Part shown: positions 37,536-45,713 of the stretch, in pieces
Position numbering within the stretch: position 1 is the stretch's first letter
How the letters are laid out: each line of letters starts with the position of its first letter
DNA from: a virus
Virus record (IMG/VR): IMGVR_UViG_3300042507_006513
Coordinates: 1 to 49,640 of that record
Reading direction: 5' to 3' (one strand)
DNA: 49,640 bases
The notes under the pieces: generated by a model
The model's database searches: none
What the model saw: the letters and a program-made list of their open reading frames with translations, nothing else
What the model was told of the DNA's origin: nothing
Program-made: the position numbers and the translations under genes

Positions 37536-39214
37536 TTTAAATTCTCTTTCATAGCTGCATAGCTAATAAAATCTTCTTTAGAAATTTTATCTTCATTAGC
37601 TAAAGCTGTCATAGCTATATTATGATTTTTTATCAAATTATTAACAGTATTAATAACATGTTCTAGATTGTACGGTTGTGTTTGTATACCATTGATAGTA
37701 AATCCATAAACACTATCTTTAATCATATTTAGTAACATGGTTGAGGTCATTAGTGGATGATTACCCATTTTACGAGACACAATAGACATAATCTGTTCTG
37801 ACGGAGCAAGATCTTTAAATTGATCCAGTTCTTGAGGATTGATTTCCGCTATTTGTGGTAAAATCTGATCCCACTTTCCTTGAAGATTAGATAGTTTAAC
37901 TGAGTCTAAATACTTTTCCCATTTCTTAGCAATATCATCCCAGTTGTATCTTGCTTCTGTCAATTTGCGGGTCTCATGTCTTTTTTGTTCTTGTAAAAAT
38001 TCTGGTAATTCTATAAAGTTTTTTAATATTTCTAACAACGACTCATTATCAGGATAGACTCTAATAGCTTTTGTTTCTAGTTCTCTAAAAAATTGATTAA
38101 CTTTTATTGGATATGCTTTTAAATATTGTACAATATCTTCCATAGCGCTATAGTTAACAGAAGCTATGGGAACACCAGCAGCACCAGCTTCTACTTGGGG
38201 CATACCAAACCCTTCACAAATGGCATATTGAGTATAAATATCCATAACATTATATATAGTATTTAGTTCTTGTTGACTAATACCATTACTAACATTTGGC
38301 ATACTCATAGACATTTGTCCGCATCGGGGGCATAATGCTAATGGATGCTGATAGAGAGAAGGCTTATAGAATTTGCAGTTTTTGCAAGAATACGTGAATA
38401 GGACCTTATTTCCAATCTCGTATTCTTTAAGAAAAAGAGGAAGATCCCATCCAGCATCCGGATAGCTTGTGTGTAGATAAAGAAAAGTTTTATCGGCTTT
38501 GGGATGATTAGTCTCTTTTAGGTACTTAATAAATTCTTTGAGAGCAACAAAAAGTTCTGGTATGAGTTTGCGTTTTTGGTTTCTCATCACCGAACCTATA
38601 ACAAAGGCTTCTGGATCGATACCAAAAAATTGTCTTAGTTGTTGTCTGGATTCTTTGGGTAAATATTGAAAGTTTTGTAGAGACACACCCGGAGATGTGG
38701 TGTCTATATATTTAATAGAATTATTACTCTGACGAAGAAGCGTATCTCTTCCAAAGTCAGAATATGTAAAAATAGCATCGGTATGAACAAACGTATCGAT
38801 CCATTCTTCTTGTTGAGGAGCAGAGTCAACCGTTGGCATTAGGATCCAATGAAAATATGGTCTTAAGGGAGAAAACTGTTGATAAGCACTCATCCAGTAG
38901 TCTCTAACATCTATAACAATATCTGGCTTAAAGTCAATTAGAACCCTCTCAAATCTCCACTTACCAAACTGATTTTCCATCGAGCTATTATATTCTTGAC
39001 TGCGAGGATCATTTCCTTCTACAGCATTAGCATAGTATTTCCAGTCTATCTCGATATCTTTTGGATCATTAACTTTACCATAACAGGCAAATTCTGCGAT
39101 TTCATATTTGCCAGTTTGATGTAATCTAGACAGAATCTCTTTAGTATATGTTCCAAATCCAGAACTAAGAAAACTAGCTTCAGAAACCATTAATACTTTA
39201 AGTTTTTTACTCAT
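37532..39214 (-). CDS. GT4-like glycosyltransferase with inserted zinc ribbon
   Basis: 560 residues from ATG 39214 (MSKKLKVLMVSEASF). An in-frame start 23 codons upstream at 39283 is rejected because it lies inside the ssb terminator hairpin and adds a non-homologous leader. The N-terminal GT-B domain has SSGFGTYTKEILSRLH and FKPDIVIDVRDYW. The C-terminal domain has FVIGSVMRNQKRKLIPELF and AICEGFGMPQVEAGAAGVPIASV (residues about 331-353), the nucleotide-sugar site with EGFG and E-A-x-A-x-G-P. Between them CKNC...CPRCGQ (about 280-298) forms a zinc ribbon. From memory this full arrangement is a recurring phage glycosyltransferase type. A helical C-terminal domain follows. It heads the glycan cluster. 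Confidence 0.7.
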   Translation of the reverse strand: MSKKLKVLMVSEASFLSSGFGTYTKEILSRLHQTGKYEIAEFACYGKVNDPKDIEIDWKYYANAVEGNDPRSQEYNSSMENQFGKWRFERVLIDFKPDIVIDVRDYWMSAYQQFSPLRPYFHWILMPTVDSAPQQEEWIDTFVHTDAIFTYSDFGRDTLLRQSNNSIKYIDTTSPGVSLQNFQYLPKESRQQLRQFFGIDPEAFVIGSVMRNQKRKLIPELFVALKEFIKYLKETNHPKADKTFLYLHTSYPDAGWDLPLFLKEYEIGNKVLFTYSCKNCKFYKPSLYQHPLALCPRCGQMSMSMPNVSNGISQQELNTIYNVMDIYTQYAICEGFGMPQVEAGAAGVPIASVNYSAMEDIVQYLKAYPIKVNQFFRELETKAIRVYPDNESLLEILKNFIELPEFLQEQKRHETRKLTEARYNWDDIAKKWEKYLDSVKLSNLQGKWDQILPQIAEINPQELDQFKDLAPSEQIMSIVSRKMGNHPLMTSTMLLNMIKDSVYGFTINGIQTQPYNLEHVINTVNNLIKNHNIAMTALANEDKISKEDFISYAAMKENLK

Positions 39215-39236
39215 TATAATCTTTATATTAGAAGAA

Positions 39237-39277
39237 ATTATCACAGGTGGCCTTATAGGAAGACCACCCGTGATAAT
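39237..39277 (-). terminator. Intrinsic terminator hairpin after ssb
   Basis: Arms 39237-39254 and 39260-39277 form an 18-bp stem with a 5-nt loop, 8 nt after the ssb stop. In - strand RNA all 18 pairs form, two of them G-U. In + strand RNA the same two positions are A-C mismatches, so the fold was selected for leftward transcripts. A U-rich tail (UUCUUCU) follows. The next gene starts 22 nt beyond. Confidence 0.75.
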
Positions 39278-39285
39278 CACCATTA

Positions 39286-39651
39286 TTAGAACGCTACAGG
39301 CTGACTTTCCTCTGCCTTGCTTGATAGCTTGGTTATCTTTGAAAAGTTATTAACTCTAACCTTCAAAGAATTATGCTTAACTCCATCCTTCTCCCATGAA
39401 TCATTTCTGAGAGATCCTTCGACCATCACCAGATCACCCTTCTTGAATGAACGACCAATAATCTCAGCACCAGAATCCCATGCTTCACATGGAACAAAGG
39501 TTGTTATCTTATCCTTTTCTCCATTTGCCTTTGTATATTCGCGCGAAACAGCAATAGTAAAGTTGACCACCGAAGTGCTCTTACCATTAGTGTTGACACT
39601 ACGAACTTCTGGATCACGAGCTAGATTACCGCGTAATATATTTATATTCAT
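39286..39651 (-). CDS. ssb: Single-stranded DNA-binding protein
   Basis: 121 residues with the OB-fold of bacterial/phage SSB: NINILRGNLARDPEVRSV, then VVNFTIAVSREY (about 28-39), TTFVPCEAWDSGAEIIGRSF (about 50-69) and KKGDLVMVEGSLRNDSWEKD. The C-terminal tail is short and ends PVAF rather than the usual acidic DDDIPF tip, so partner recruitment may differ. It coats ssDNA in replication and recombination. The start is fixed by AGGAG 6-7 nt before ATG 39651 and a leader of about 38 nt after the predicted transcription start. It has its own promoter and terminator while its neighbours are overlapping genes, so it is likely made in high amounts from a separate transcript. Confidence 0.92.
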   Translation of the reverse strand: MNINILRGNLARDPEVRSVNTNGKSTSVVNFTIAVSREYTKANGEKDKITTFVPCEAWDSGAEIIGRSFKKGDLVMVEGSLRNDSWEKDGVKHNSLKVRVNNFSKITKLSSKAEESQPVAF

Positions 39652-39696
39652 ACTGATCTCCTATTGTTAGTTACAAACCAAAACCAAACACAATAT

Positions 39697-39725
39697 ATAA
39701 TACCATAGCTGAGACAAAATGTCAA
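39697..39725 (-). promoter_or_regulatory. Sigma70-type promoter of ssb
   Basis: On the - strand, TTGACA (39720-39725), a 17-nt spacer and TATTAT (39697-39702) match at 11 of 12 positions. The -35 box contains the TGA stop of the upstream polymerase gene; the rest is intergenic. The start would be near 39690, leaving a leader of about 38 nt with an AGGAG ribosome site. Confidence 0.7.
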
Positions 39726-41347
39726 GTCCTTGGTATATAAGCCTTTTCAACAATCAAGCTGTCGCCTGTGTTGTTTTTTTTACCTTTGACAATAATTACA
39801 TTATTATCAAATAAAATATTTCGATGTGTTTTATATGCGTCAGGAAAAAAGATTACACTATCAATACATCCATAACTATCAGATATTGAGACAAACGCCA
39901 TTTCTGAACCAGGACTTTTTCCTGTTTTGGTTTTGGTTACACTGATACTTTCAATTTCTCCACATACAATTATATTATCCTTATTAAGAGTTGTTTTAAA
40001 TTCTTTACAATTACAGTTAGTCATTGTAATATCATACATATCTACTTTGGAGCAAGTGATGCTACACCCCAATACCTCTTCTTCTGCATCAGATATCCAC
40101 TCTGGATTGTCGTCCATAGAATACGGAGGAGAAAGAATTGCATGTAGAAAACTATTTAAAACATCTAGTCTTTTTTTTGTGATGCGTTCTTTATTTTTTA
40201 ATAGGCTAATAATATCATATAAATTGAGCGTTAAATCTATTTTAGAACTTATATAATCTAATTCTGTTTTTGTAAGAGAACTAGCGATATCATATTCAAA
40301 CATCATACTGCTTCTGGTCTTTTTTAAGAAAGATAATCCTCCGCTTTTTATTAAAGCTTTAGCAGACATAGAGTTAATTTTTAATAAAACACCAAAAAGT
40401 ATTTGCGGCCAAGACATTGTATTAAGATCTATATTATTATTTTGAACAATATCAGTTAGTTTCTTAAATACAGAATCCCCGAAACCCTTGATATCTGTTA
40501 AACCAAAATGTATACAATTATTTTTTAGAATAAAAAATCTGTTAAGATTTCTTAAGTCCGGGACGCAAACGGATATATCCATTTCACTAGCGTTTTGTAC
40601 TAATTCTTTAATTTCGGATTTCGGATCTATTTTGTCTTTAGCAAATCTCAGATATGAAGCAAAAAATATTTTAGGAAAATGAGCTTTAGCAAAAGCAGAG
40701 AGGTAAGCATTAACGGCATAGGATACCGCATGGCTCTTATTAAAAGAGTATCTTTGACTTTTTTCTATCCAGCTAAAAATTTCTTCGGATTGTTTGTCAT
40801 CTACAATATTAAGCTTTTTGGCGCCTTGTATAAATTTTTGTTTTAATTTAGACATCTCTTCTGGCTTCTTTTTACCGATGGCTTTGCGAAGATTATCGGC
40901 TTCTTGAAGATCGAATCCGGCTATAGTTTTAGCAATTTCCATAGCCTGTTCTTGATAAATCATTTCTCCATATGTTTTTTCTAATATTGATTCTAAACAC
41001 TTATGATAATAATCTATAGATTCCTGTCCATTCTTTTTGTCAATATAGTGATTGCTTACACTTTTACCATCTCTAATAGCTTCTAAGCATCCCGGTCTTA
41101 AGATACTAATTAAAGCCGATAGTTGTTCTATATTTGTTGGCTTTAATTTTTTTGCCATTGATCTACCTAGGCGACTTTCCAATTGAAAGCAGCCCTTAGT
41201 ATTGCCATCAGAAATCAGATCCCAGGTTTTATGGCAATCAAAATTGATATCGTGATTAATAGGATCAAAATCTATTAATGGTTGATCTTTATTTTCGCCA
41301 ATGACACTAAATGAACATCCACAAGAATACTTAAACTGTTTACTCAT
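39722..41347 (-). CDS. dnaE: DNA polymerase III alpha, C-terminal fragment
   Basis: 541 residues, the second half of a split C-family polymerase. It opens with about 35 residues not found in normal DnaE (KYSCGCSFSVIGENKDQPLI). It then enters the family at FDCHKTWDLISDGNTKGCFQ, corresponding to 'TYxLLxxGxTxGVFQLES'. Fingers motifs follow: LRPGCLEAIRDG, YGEMIYQEQAMEIA, ADNLRKAIGKKKPEEM and RYSFNKSHAVSYA (residues about 197-210). The last 90 residues form an OB-like domain (IIVCGEIESISVTKTKTGK). The PHP and catalytic-aspartate parts are in 42212-44092. It is coupled by ATGA to the exonuclease gene. No intein residues are seen. Confidence 0.85.
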   Translation of the reverse strand: MSKQFKYSCGCSFSVIGENKDQPLIDFDPINHDINFDCHKTWDLISDGNTKGCFQLESRLGRSMAKKLKPTNIEQLSALISILRPGCLEAIRDGKSVSNHYIDKKNGQESIDYYHKCLESILEKTYGEMIYQEQAMEIAKTIAGFDLQEADNLRKAIGKKKPEEMSKLKQKFIQGAKKLNIVDDKQSEEIFSWIEKSQRYSFNKSHAVSYAVNAYLSAFAKAHFPKIFFASYLRFAKDKIDPKSEIKELVQNASEMDISVCVPDLRNLNRFFILKNNCIHFGLTDIKGFGDSVFKKLTDIVQNNNIDLNTMSWPQILFGVLLKINSMSAKALIKSGGLSFLKKTRSSMMFEYDIASSLTKTELDYISSKIDLTLNLYDIISLLKNKERITKKRLDVLNSFLHAILSPPYSMDDNPEWISDAEEEVLGCSITCSKVDMYDITMTNCNCKEFKTTLNKDNIIVCGEIESISVTKTKTGKSPGSEMAFVSISDSYGCIDSVIFFPDAYKTHRNILFDNNVIIVKGKKNNTGDSLIVEKAYIPRT

Positions 41348-42036
41348 TTTTGATTAAAAGAATCCTTAAATTTTACTTTAGACCCCAAACTACGATGCAG
41401 CTTCATGAATCGAATCAAAACCTCAGCACAATCCTTAACATCTTTTAGAGCATCGTGCGCTCCCTCTTTGGATATTCCTAAATAATCTCTAAGATTATCC
41501 ATAGAATAACTTTTTAGATCATTATTGTGCTCAAACCAATAAAATACTAGATTCATTACGTCTATAACATCTCTATTAAAAAATATATTGCTACATCTCT
41601 CTTTATCGATATTTCCATATTTCTTGCTTAGTCTGTCTATAATTTTAAGATCGAATCTATGAATATTATAGCCAGCAGCGATAGGTGCGCTAAATGCACT
41701 TTTTTTACTTGATCTACTATGATATTTAAGTAAATATTCTGTAAACATTTTCCATGATTGTTGTTGTGGGGGATACTTCTTCCACAAATCTAAAACATCT
41801 TGTTTTGCACAGCCCTTTACTTTCGCATGAAAGTCTAGAATATCTGTTTGGTATTCATAGCTATCATTATTGGATAAAACTTCTGGTTTAAAGTTTATAT
41901 TGAATTCCGAGTCTGGAACGACCTCCAGAGAAATTGGGTCAATGATTATTGCAGCAATTTGTACTGGGCTACACTCTGTTGGATCGGATCCATCTGTTTC
42001 AAAGTCAAAAACACAAATCTTATTATAGTTAATCAT
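41344..42036 (-). CDS. DnaQ-like 3'-5' exonuclease (proofreading)
   Basis: 230 residues of the DEDDh exonuclease family. Exo I is VFDFETDGSDP (Asp11, Glu13), Exo II is GYNIHRFDLKII (residues about 118-129), and Exo III is AHDALKDVKDCAEVL with His and Asp four to five apart (about 192-206). All catalytic positions are present. Phage C-family polymerases usually get proofreading from such a separate epsilon-type subunit, or from the PHP domain. Its position between the two halves of alpha, with ATGA overlaps on both sides, suggests a stoichiometric complex. A long insert (about 50-110) between Exo I and Exo II may mediate contacts (inference). Confidence 0.85.
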   Translation of the reverse strand: MINYNKICVFDFETDGSDPTECSPVQIAAIIIDPISLEVVPDSEFNINFKPEVLSNNDSYEYQTDILDFHAKVKGCAKQDVLDLWKKYPPQQQSWKMFTEYLLKYHSRSSKKSAFSAPIAAGYNIHRFDLKIIDRLSKKYGNIDKERCSNIFFNRDVIDVMNLVFYWFEHNNDLKSYSMDNLRDYLGISKEGAHDALKDVKDCAEVLIRFMKLHRSLGSKVKFKDSFNQK

Positions 42037-42209
42037 GAATTTTCTACTACATTAACCTCTGTTATAGGAACTACCATAATTTTTTCATTAGTTGATTTAT
42101 TAATAGCGTTAAGAACCTTGCAGCAACTAACTCTTTCGTCGGTGATACGTTCATGTTCTATATTGTCTAGTACAAATTTATCACCAACTTTAAGTTCGTG
42201 AAATTTCAT
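42033..42209 (-). CDS. 58-aa conserved-type small protein
   Basis: The ORF reads MKFHELKVGDKFVLDNIEHE at its start and ends VVPITEVNVVENS, 58 residues. Support: an AGGAG ribosome site (within the end of the upstream polymerase gene) 7 nt before ATG 42209, a 4-nt ATGA overlap with the exonuclease start, and no room for another gene. The opening 'MKF-x-ELKVGDKF' is, from memory, common in tiny phage proteins of unknown role. A compact beta fold is likely. It may be an accessory of the split polymerase (inference). Confidence 0.7.
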   Translation of the reverse strand: MKFHELKVGDKFVLDNIEHERITDERVSCCKVLNAINKSTNEKIMVVPITEVNVVENS

Positions 42210-42211
42210 AT

Positions 42212-44092
42212 TTATGCTCCTGTTTTTAGAAGTTGTTGAATAGTCATAATTTTATCTAACATAGCAACACCTAGAATATCAAACTTAATAATTCCAATAG
42301 ATTCCAAGTCCTGCATCTCCATACCGGCTATCATTTGATCGTTTTTAGAATCATACACCATAGGACATATGTCTTTTAATGGATCGGAACTGATGGCAAT
42401 ACCAGCCGCATGTTTTGATTGATTAGACTTTGTACCCTCTAATCTAATAGCCTGCTCAAAACGCTTGGCAAGTGGACCTTGTAACTCATCATTATCATCA
42501 ATCCAACACCATTCTTTTAGCTTATCCGAATTATTCTCTAGTGACCAGCGTATAATCGATGCTTCTCCTGTTTCTTCTTTCATTTCTTGTAATTCATCGG
42601 CAATCTTTGCTTCATCTGGTATGTGTTTTGTAATTTGGTTCATTTCATCAAAAGAAATATGACCATATACTCTTAAGACATCTTTTAATGCGCCTCTACC
42701 TTTGATAGTATTAAACGTTATCATTTGAGAAACTTTATTATTACCATATTTATCTTTAATATATTGAATAACTTGTTCTCTCTTATCTATTGGAACGTCA
42801 ACATCAATATCTGGCATAGATATGTGATTAGCACTATTACGACCAGCATTATAAAATCTATCAAACATTAGATTATATTTAATAGGATCAATATTAGTAA
42901 TCCCAATAAGATAAGATACTAAACATCCAGCAGCACTTCCTCTTCCGGGACCAGGAAGCCAAGCATGATTTCTAACATGGTTTACAATATCTTGAACAAT
43001 TAAAAAATAACTAGACAAATTAGCGCCCTGTAATACGCTCAATTCATATTTTATACGATCCACATAAATAGACTGATCGTTTTCTGATATATGATTTGCG
43101 ATTTTATTTTTCCATCCATCACGACACAGTTGTCTCAGGTATTCTGCATCTGTGTATCCAGCTGGACAACTAAACGGAGGCAGATGAGGTTTACTAAGAA
43201 TATCATATTCTTCGCACATAGAATCTACATAATTGGTATTCTCTATCTCTTCTGCACTATGTAAATTAGCAATTTCTTCTTGTGATAATATATGAAAATT
43301 ATCTGACATAAAAAATGCGCTTAACGGAACTTCCTGATTGTTAGCTATTTTTCTATTTATTTCTGGAAATGTAGTTTTAAGATTATTACACAATAGTATT
43401 CTTTGATCAACAGCATCGGACTTACGACAATAGTGAGCGTCTGGAGTACAGATAACCTTAGTGTTAGTTATTTTTCCTAGTTGTCTAATGCAATCAGACA
43501 GTTCTACTTGTAGTGGGATATTATCTTTGTCCATTAATTGTGATTCTAAGAAAAAATTATCTTTACCAAAAATATCGTGAAAAGTATTGATATACTGTTT
43601 TCCAATATTACTCCAGTCTCCCACTATTTTATCATTATCAACTAATTTATCTGCTAGAGTAGATCCTAAATGACCACATATGCCAATAATATTACCGTCA
43701 ATAAGATTTTTAAGTCTTTTAAGATCAAGTCTAGGCTTATGATAATAAAACTCAGGACGATTTGATTCGGAAACTATTTGTATTAGATTTTTCCACCCCT
43801 TAAGATTTTTTGCTAATACCAAAAGATGACTAAGAGACTTATTGGTTTTTTCTTGAATACTTGCGTCTTCATTACATATATATAGTTCACAACCCAGAAT
43901 GGGTTTAATACCATTTTTTTTCATTTCGGTATAAAACTTGATAGATCCAGCGATATTACCATGATCTGTTAAAGCACAAGATTTAACATTAATTTCTTTA
44001 CATCGATCTGCGATTTGACTGGGCTTTGATAGACCGTCCAAAAGAGAATACATTGAGTGAACATGTAATGGTATATATGATGGCATGGTCAT
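42212..44092 (-). CDS. dnaE: DNA polymerase III alpha, N-terminal fragment
   Basis: 626 residues with a PHP domain (PLHVHSMYSLLDG at about 8-20, ALTDHGN at 40-46, GCELYI at 67-72, CTPDAHY near 220) and the palm. The palm has GPGRGSAAGCLVSYLIGIT near 375-395, MPDIDVDVPIDKREQ near 422-436 with the two catalytic Asp, and IIKFDILGVAMLDKI near 598-612 with the third. The gene ends right after this helix with TGA codon context KTGA-stop; fingers and tau/OB parts are in 39722-41347. The PHP His/Asp residues look largely kept, so it may retain metal-dependent nuclease activity. ATG 44092 overlaps the previous TGA. Confidence 0.87.
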   Translation of the reverse strand: MTMPSYIPLHVHSMYSLLDGLSKPSQIADRCKEINVKSCALTDHGNIAGSIKFYTEMKKNGIKPILGCELYICNEDASIQEKTNKSLSHLLVLAKNLKGWKNLIQIVSESNRPEFYYHKPRLDLKRLKNLIDGNIIGICGHLGSTLADKLVDNDKIVGDWSNIGKQYINTFHDIFGKDNFFLESQLMDKDNIPLQVELSDCIRQLGKITNTKVICTPDAHYCRKSDAVDQRILLCNNLKTTFPEINRKIANNQEVPLSAFFMSDNFHILSQEEIANLHSAEEIENTNYVDSMCEEYDILSKPHLPPFSCPAGYTDAEYLRQLCRDGWKNKIANHISENDQSIYVDRIKYELSVLQGANLSSYFLIVQDIVNHVRNHAWLPGPGRGSAAGCLVSYLIGITNIDPIKYNLMFDRFYNAGRNSANHISMPDIDVDVPIDKREQVIQYIKDKYGNNKVSQMITFNTIKGRGALKDVLRVYGHISFDEMNQITKHIPDEAKIADELQEMKEETGEASIIRWSLENNSDKLKEWCWIDDNDELQGPLAKRFEQAIRLEGTKSNQSKHAAGIAISSDPLKDICPMVYDSKNDQMIAGMEMQDLESIGIIKFDILGVAMLDKIMTIQQLLKTGA

Positions 44093-45126
44093 GCGCTTCC
44101 TGGTGCTTTGTATTGTCCTACACTATATCCTGCTTTTGTATATTCGTCAACCACCGTATTAAAACCTTTAACATCAATATCATGATGTATTTGTTCACAT
44201 TTTGTCATGAAGCGACCCTTTTGAGTAACTTGATGATCTCTATATTCTATAATCGGTAAATATTCGGTATTCTCAAAAGTTGTTTTTCCAAAGTGACATA
44301 ATTTACCACATTTCCATGATTTATTTTGTTCTGGATTATATGTGTTTTTTATGGTTTCAAATTTATGTCGTAGCATCATTTCAACATCATATATTTGGGG
44401 TCTGTCAAAACACACAGAGAATACTCCGCCGTCGTTAATAAAATTAATAGAAATAATAATGTGTTCTATATCAGGATATAAGTGGTGCGTAGCATAAAAA
44501 TATATCATTAATTGAGCATCTCTATGTAGTTTACTGAGAGTCTTTTCTTCTCCAGTGGCCCAATCTAATCTTCTTCCGGTTTTCCAGTCTATTATTTCAA
44601 TAGTGTTATCGTTTACTTTAGTCATTAAGTCTATGGTTCCTTTGATCGCTAAGTTTCCAGCAATAAAACCATCTGTTGTTTTATAATTATAAGCAGCCCA
44701 ATCTTTTTTTATCTCTATATCAAAATGTTGTTCAGAACTAACTATTTCTCTATTTCTAGGATCAAACATTCCATCGTTATATTCTAAGGCTTTATAAACC
44801 CACTTTCTACAATCTCTAAGATCTAGGCTCGTCCACTCATGATGAGTAAAACGAGATGTATAGTAATCATAAACTTGATCAATGATTTTTTCTAAATCAT
44901 AGTCAGCAATACTTACTTGGTTCATTATATCGTCATAAAAATATGGCCTACCAAATTGAGTATTTAATTTAATTTCTGCAAGTATTTCGAAAACTTTGTG
45001 ACATATTGTTCCTTTATCTGCTTTTTTATTGGACGGTGATTTATGTCCTAAATTATATTCAATAAAGTATTGCATTGGACACATAGAATGTGTACCATAC
45101 GAACTACTGCGAAGATATGTAATTAT
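44089..45126 (-). CDS. RecB/Cas4-like PD-(D/E)XK nuclease, probable ATA start
   Basis: Nuclease core: His in KGTICHKVFEIL, Asp in GTIDLMTKV, Asp-x-Lys in EIIDWKTGRR and the QLMIYFY motif. One N-terminal Cys (MCPMQYF) and C-terminal CGKLC plus a further KC suggest a Cas4/AddB-like Fe-S cluster (inference). The first ATG in frame is 45084 (331 aa), but it has no ribosome site and cuts into the family's opening. The frame is open upstream and encodes ITYLRSSSYGTHSMCPMQYF, as expected for this family. Starting at ATA 45126 (345 aa) gives a 4-nt ATAA overlap with the upstream stop, parallel to the ATGA junctions elsewhere; AAAGGA lies 11 nt upstream. ATT 45129 is an alternative. Role: processing of DNA ends in replication or recombination. 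Confidence 0.72.
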   Translation of the reverse strand: MITYLRSSSYGTHSMCPMQYFIEYNLGHKSPSNKKADKGTICHKVFEILAEIKLNTQFGRPYFYDDIMNQVSIADYDLEKIIDQVYDYYTSRFTHHEWTSLDLRDCRKWVYKALEYNDGMFDPRNREIVSSEQHFDIEIKKDWAAYNYKTTDGFIAGNLAIKGTIDLMTKVNDNTIEIIDWKTGRRLDWATGEEKTLSKLHRDAQLMIYFYATHHLYPDIEHIIISINFINDGGVFSVCFDRPQIYDVEMMLRHKFETIKNTYNPEQNKSWKCGKLCHFGKTTFENTEYLPIIEYRDHQVTQKGRFMTKCEQIHHDIDVKGFNTVVDEYTKAGYSVGQYKAPGSA

Positions 45127-45713
45127 AATGGTAGTATTCCTTTGTTTGTAAGAAATTCATAAATTAATTTATTTTGTTCATTGACCGATAGTGTTTGATT
45201 ATTTATAACAAGATCAAAATTTGATTGGTCGTATAAGTTTTCATCAAGAGCTACTTCACTAGCATGATCGGAATTATATGGATTTCTATTTAGCTTAATT
45301 ACGACACCATCACACGCTTTCACAGCATCAACTTCATTAGGAAATCGACAGTCAGCAATCAAAGCGAGCGTTGGTTTATCACGTAATATTTTTCTGATCG
45401 TTGCCTCTGACCAAACATTTTTTTGCATGTTCCTGAACATATCGGTACCAACCATTTGCATAACTTCTCTGGCAGACAATTGTTTATTATCCCAATAACA
45501 ATTAACTAATTCATTCTTCTGGTCATCTGTACCATAGCACTGTTCTTTGGTCAAACCTAATATGTTCATACAAACATCTTGTTTCAAAGGGTCGGCAAAA
45601 TTGTAAATCTTTACAGAATTAAAAGGCTTTAGTATACCATTAGCATAATTTTGTATAAATTCACACGAAGTTGTTTTTCCAGATTGTTTTCTTCCAGCAA
45701 AAGCTATAATCAT
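45123..45713 (-). CDS. dNMP-kinase-like P-loop protein
   Basis: 196 residues. Walker A is FAGRKQSGKTTSCEF at residues 5-19. A nucleoside-monophosphate-kinase-like middle follows (YNFADPLKQDVCMNILGL, then SAREVMQMVGTDMFR near 80-94), then ALIADCRFPNEVDAVK (Walker B / DR-FxNE motif, near 118-133). This order matches the deoxynucleoside monophosphate kinases of T4-like and T5-like phages. It would phosphorylate dNMPs from host DNA breakdown to supply dNTPs in the cytoplasm. ATG overlaps the primase stop (ATGA). Confidence 0.75.
   Translation of the reverse strand: MIIAFAGRKQSGKTTSCEFIQNYANGILKPFNSVKIYNFADPLKQDVCMNILGLTKEQCYGTDDQKNELVNCYWDNKQLSAREVMQMVGTDMFRNMQKNVWSEATIRKILRDKPTLALIADCRFPNEVDAVKACDGVVIKLNRNPYNSDHASEVALDENLYDQSNFDLVINNQTLSVNEQNKLIYEFLTNKGILPL

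Noticed and set aside
37532-39283. Start of the zinc-ribbon glycosyltransferase at 39283
   Set aside because: The extra 23 residues are the translation of the terminator hairpin and have no family resemblance; ATG 39214 begins exactly at the conserved KVLMVSEASF opening.
40740-40760. Split intein at the DnaE YSFNKSHA site
   Set aside because: The C fragment reads straight through this site; no intein-like N- or C-block is present at either polymerase end.
41015-41043. TTGACA on the - strand inside the polymerase C fragment
   Set aside because: At 17 nt the next hexamer is TCTATA, and no good -10 box lies within 16-19 nt.
44380-44406. TTGACA on the - strand inside the RecB-like gene
   Set aside because: The nearby TATATGAT is only about 9 nt away; spacing does not fit a promoter.
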